7,457 bases of DNA from Helicobacteraceae bacterium (GTDB taxonomy: Bacteria; Campylobacterota; Campylobacteria; Campylobacterales; SZUA-545), in assembly GCA_011390075.1 (NCBI GenBank), contig JAABTA010000042.1, forward strand, positions 1 through 7,457. The letters are read 5' to 3'. Position numbers and translations under genes: made by a program. Positions 6,064 through 7,457 of the stretch are shown here, piece after piece (positions within the stretch are counted from its first letter, which is position 1; each line of letters starts with the position of its first letter). Below the pieces are notes generated by a model. That model was not told the DNA's origin. It made no database searches and saw only the letters and a list, made by a program, of their open reading frames with translations.

Positions 6064-6730
6064 ACATATAGCAATTATAATGGATGGCAATGGAAGATGG
6101 GCAAAAAAACAGGGCTTTCTTAAAAGAATCAAAGGGCACGATAAGGGGGCAGAAGTAGTCAGGGAGATTACAACCCATTGTGGCAAAATAGGCATTGAGT
6201 ATCTTACTCTGTATGCCTTTAGTACCGAAAATTGGAAACGACCTAAAGAGGAGGTTGCTCACCTCATGAAGATGCTAGACTCGTTTTTAAAAACGGAGCT
6301 TCCCACCTATTTAGAGAATAACATTCGCCTTGAAACAATAGGAGATCTGAGCAAACTCTCAGATACACTCCAAAAAAGAATTGCTTTTACTAAAGAACAG
6401 ACCAAAAACAACACAGGACTCACACAGGTGTTGGCTCTTAATTATGGCTCAAGAGATGAGATTGTAAGGGCGTGTAGAAAGCTTTGCCAGAGCCAGCAAG
6501 AGATCACAGAAGCGAGCTTGGAGAGCTGTTTGGATAGTGCGGGCTTTAGTGAGGTGGATATGCTTATTAGAACGAGTGGAGAACAGAGAGTCTCTAACTA
6601 CCTTTTGTGGCAGTGTGCTTACGCTGAAATCTTTTTTACTCCCACCCTATGGCCAGACTTTTCTCCCTGGGAGCTTGATGAGCTTATTAAGGAGTTTCAA
6701 ACAAGAGAGAGAAGGTTTGGTGGACTTTGA
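6053..6730 (+). CDS. uppS: Undecaprenyl diphosphate synthase (cis-prenyltransferase)
   Basis: UppS adds eight isopentenyl units in cis to farnesyl diphosphate, giving the C55 lipid that carries peptidoglycan and glycan precursors across the membrane. All conserved regions are present. HIAIIMDGNGRWA at 5-17 includes the magnesium aspartate Asp11. His29 lies in IKGHDKGA. LYAFSTENWKRP at 53-64 has the catalytic Asn60 area and Arg63. LIRTSGEQRVSNYLLWQ at 171-187 holds Arg173, Arg179 and Ser181, and Glu192 follows in CAYAE. The final region includes LWPDF at 199-203. At 225 residues it is on the short side compared with E. coli (about 253), with a shorter N-terminus and no visible loss of motifs. 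The start lies inside the coaBC end (11-base overlap), so translation is probably coupled. Confidence 0.97.
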   Translation: MTPKHIAIIMDGNGRWAKKQGFLKRIKGHDKGAEVVREITTHCGKIGIEYLTLYAFSTENWKRPKEEVAHLMKMLDSFLKTELPTYLENNIRLETIGDLSKLSDTLQKRIAFTKEQTKNNTGLTQVLALNYGSRDEIVRACRKLCQSQQEITEASLESCLDSAGFSEVDMLIRTSGEQRVSNYLLWQCAYAEIFFTPTLWPDFSPWELDELIKEFQTRERRFGGL

Positions 6731-7457
6731 TAGAGTTTCTTATTCAGTTGGGATTTATATTTGCCATTGGGGTCTCTTTTGGATCTTTTGCCAATGTGCT
6801 TATCTATAGAATTCCAAAAGGGGAGTCTATTACTAAAGGTCGCTCTGCTTGTCCTTTTTGTAAAGAGAAAATCCCTTTTTATCATAACATCCCGATTATC
6901 TCCTATTTTATTCTAGGAGGCACAAGCAAATGTTGCAATAAAAGCATCTCTCCTGCATATCCTATTGTGGAGTTTCTAGGTGGGATTATTTTTTCTTTTG
7001 TCTTTTTTAAGGTAGGGCTTTCTGTTGATACTTTTTTAGTTGGGACTGTTTTTACTCTTTTGTTAGTGCTCTCTATTATCGATATTAAAGAGCTTGTTGC
7101 TTATGACAGCCTTAATCTAGCAGCTCTGACGGTTGCCCTTTTTGTCTATGGAAACTTTTTTGAGAATATCCAGAGTGCTTTGTTTGTAGGTGGGGCTTTG
7201 GCATTTTTGAGATTTTATCTCTCTTTTATTCTTAAAAAAGAGGCAATGGGTGAGGCAGATGTTATCATTGGTGGCACCATGGGGGCGCTTTTAGGAACCA
7301 AATTAGCGTTGGTAGCTATTTTTGTTAGTGCCTTTATTGCTCTTCCTATTGTTTTGGTTCTTGTCTATATTCTCAAAAAAGATCCAGAAGTACCCTTTAT
7401 TCCCTTTTTAGCCCTAGCGACCTTTTTAGTTTTTCTTTTAGATACACAATTTCACCA
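6727..7457 (+). CDS. Type IV prepilin peptidase (A24 family), 3' end cut by window edge
   Basis: Membrane aspartic protease that cuts, and often methylates, type IV pilin-like leader peptides for pili or type II secretion. The frame runs 243 codons to the edge without a stop. The most likely start is TTG at 6727, overlapping the uppS stop as TTGA; no ATG occurs in this frame until about codon 174. The first membrane segment is followed by FGSFANVLIYRIP (18-30), a family motif. A cytoplasmic zinc-type region has CPFC at 42-45, but the second half reads SKCC at 67-70 rather than CxxC. SPAYPIVEFLGG (75-86) is typical. The catalytic aspartates are Asp119 in SIIDIKE and Asp178 in MGEADVI, a variant of GxGD. 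Several membrane segments follow. No pilin gene is in the window, so its substrate is unknown. The methyltransferase side is uncertain given the altered cysteines. Confidence 0.88.
   Translation, partial: MIEFLIQLGFIFAIGVSFGSFANVLIYRIPKGESITKGRSACPFCKEKIPFYHNIPIISYFILGGTSKCCNKSISPAYPIVEFLGGIIFSFVFFKVGLSVDTFLVGTVFTLLLVLSIIDIKELVAYDSLNLAALTVALFVYGNFFENIQSALFVGGALAFLRFYLSFILKKEAMGEADVIIGGTMGALLGTKLALVAIFVSAFIALPIVLVLVYILKKDPEVPFIPFLALATFLVFLLDTQFH

Noticed and set aside
6004..6262. Minus-strand open frames across the coaBC-uppS junction
   Set aside because: They are antisense to the first conserved UppS motifs and have no independent support.
6537..6809. A 90-codon plus-strand frame spanning the uppS end and the peptidase start
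   Set aside because: It is out of frame with UppS and the prepilin peptidase, both of which have clear motifs through this region.
1..7457. CRISPR array, tRNA, rRNA, transposase or phage genes
   Set aside because: No regularly spaced repeats, no cloverleaf or rRNA-like stretch, and no mobile element protein was seen on either strand.

Overview
The window is chromosomal DNA from a member of the Campylobacterota (formerly Epsilonproteobacteria). The support is gene order and protein character. A fliP gene sits divergently beside a glmU - coaBC - uppS - prepilin peptidase run, an order I recall from Campylobacter. The base composition is AT-rich and the sensor kinase is ArsS-like, with the H-box form HELKTP..KG. 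The stator proteins do not resemble those I recall from Campylobacter jejuni. This makes a free-living relative such as a Sulfurospirillum- or Sulfurimonas-like organism more likely, but I cannot name a genus.

Left half (1-3417, minus strand, read right to left): motA, motB, a 129-base spacer holding one small open frame, fliP, then a membrane sensor histidine kinase that runs off the left edge. MotA and MotB form the flagellar stator and look like the sodium-type PomA/PomB. FliP is a core subunit of the flagellar export gate. The kinase start codon overlaps the fliP stop (ATGA), so the kinase appears to be co-translated with flagellar genes.

Centre (3418-3496): a 79-base AT-rich divergent intergenic region that must hold the promoters for motA (minus) and glmU (plus).

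Right half (3497-7457, plus strand): glmU, coaBC, uppS and a prepilin peptidase, joined by overlaps of 4, 11 and 4 bases and so very probably one operon. GlmU makes UDP-GlcNAc, UppS makes the C55 lipid carrier for cell wall precursors, and CoaBC makes 4'-phosphopantetheine for coenzyme A. These are housekeeping envelope and cofactor functions. The prepilin peptidase is cut by the right edge.

Most of the window is ordinary core genome. The stretch that known genes explain least is the motB-fliP spacer (1744-1872). It is locally GC-rich, packed with palindromes, flanked by a 10-base direct repeat and fully open in the same reading frame as both neighbours. Smaller oddities are a Gly at the usual conserved proline of MotA, and altered zinc-cysteine and GxGD motifs in the prepilin peptidase. 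I found no rRNA, tRNA, CRISPR array, transposase or clear intrinsic terminator.
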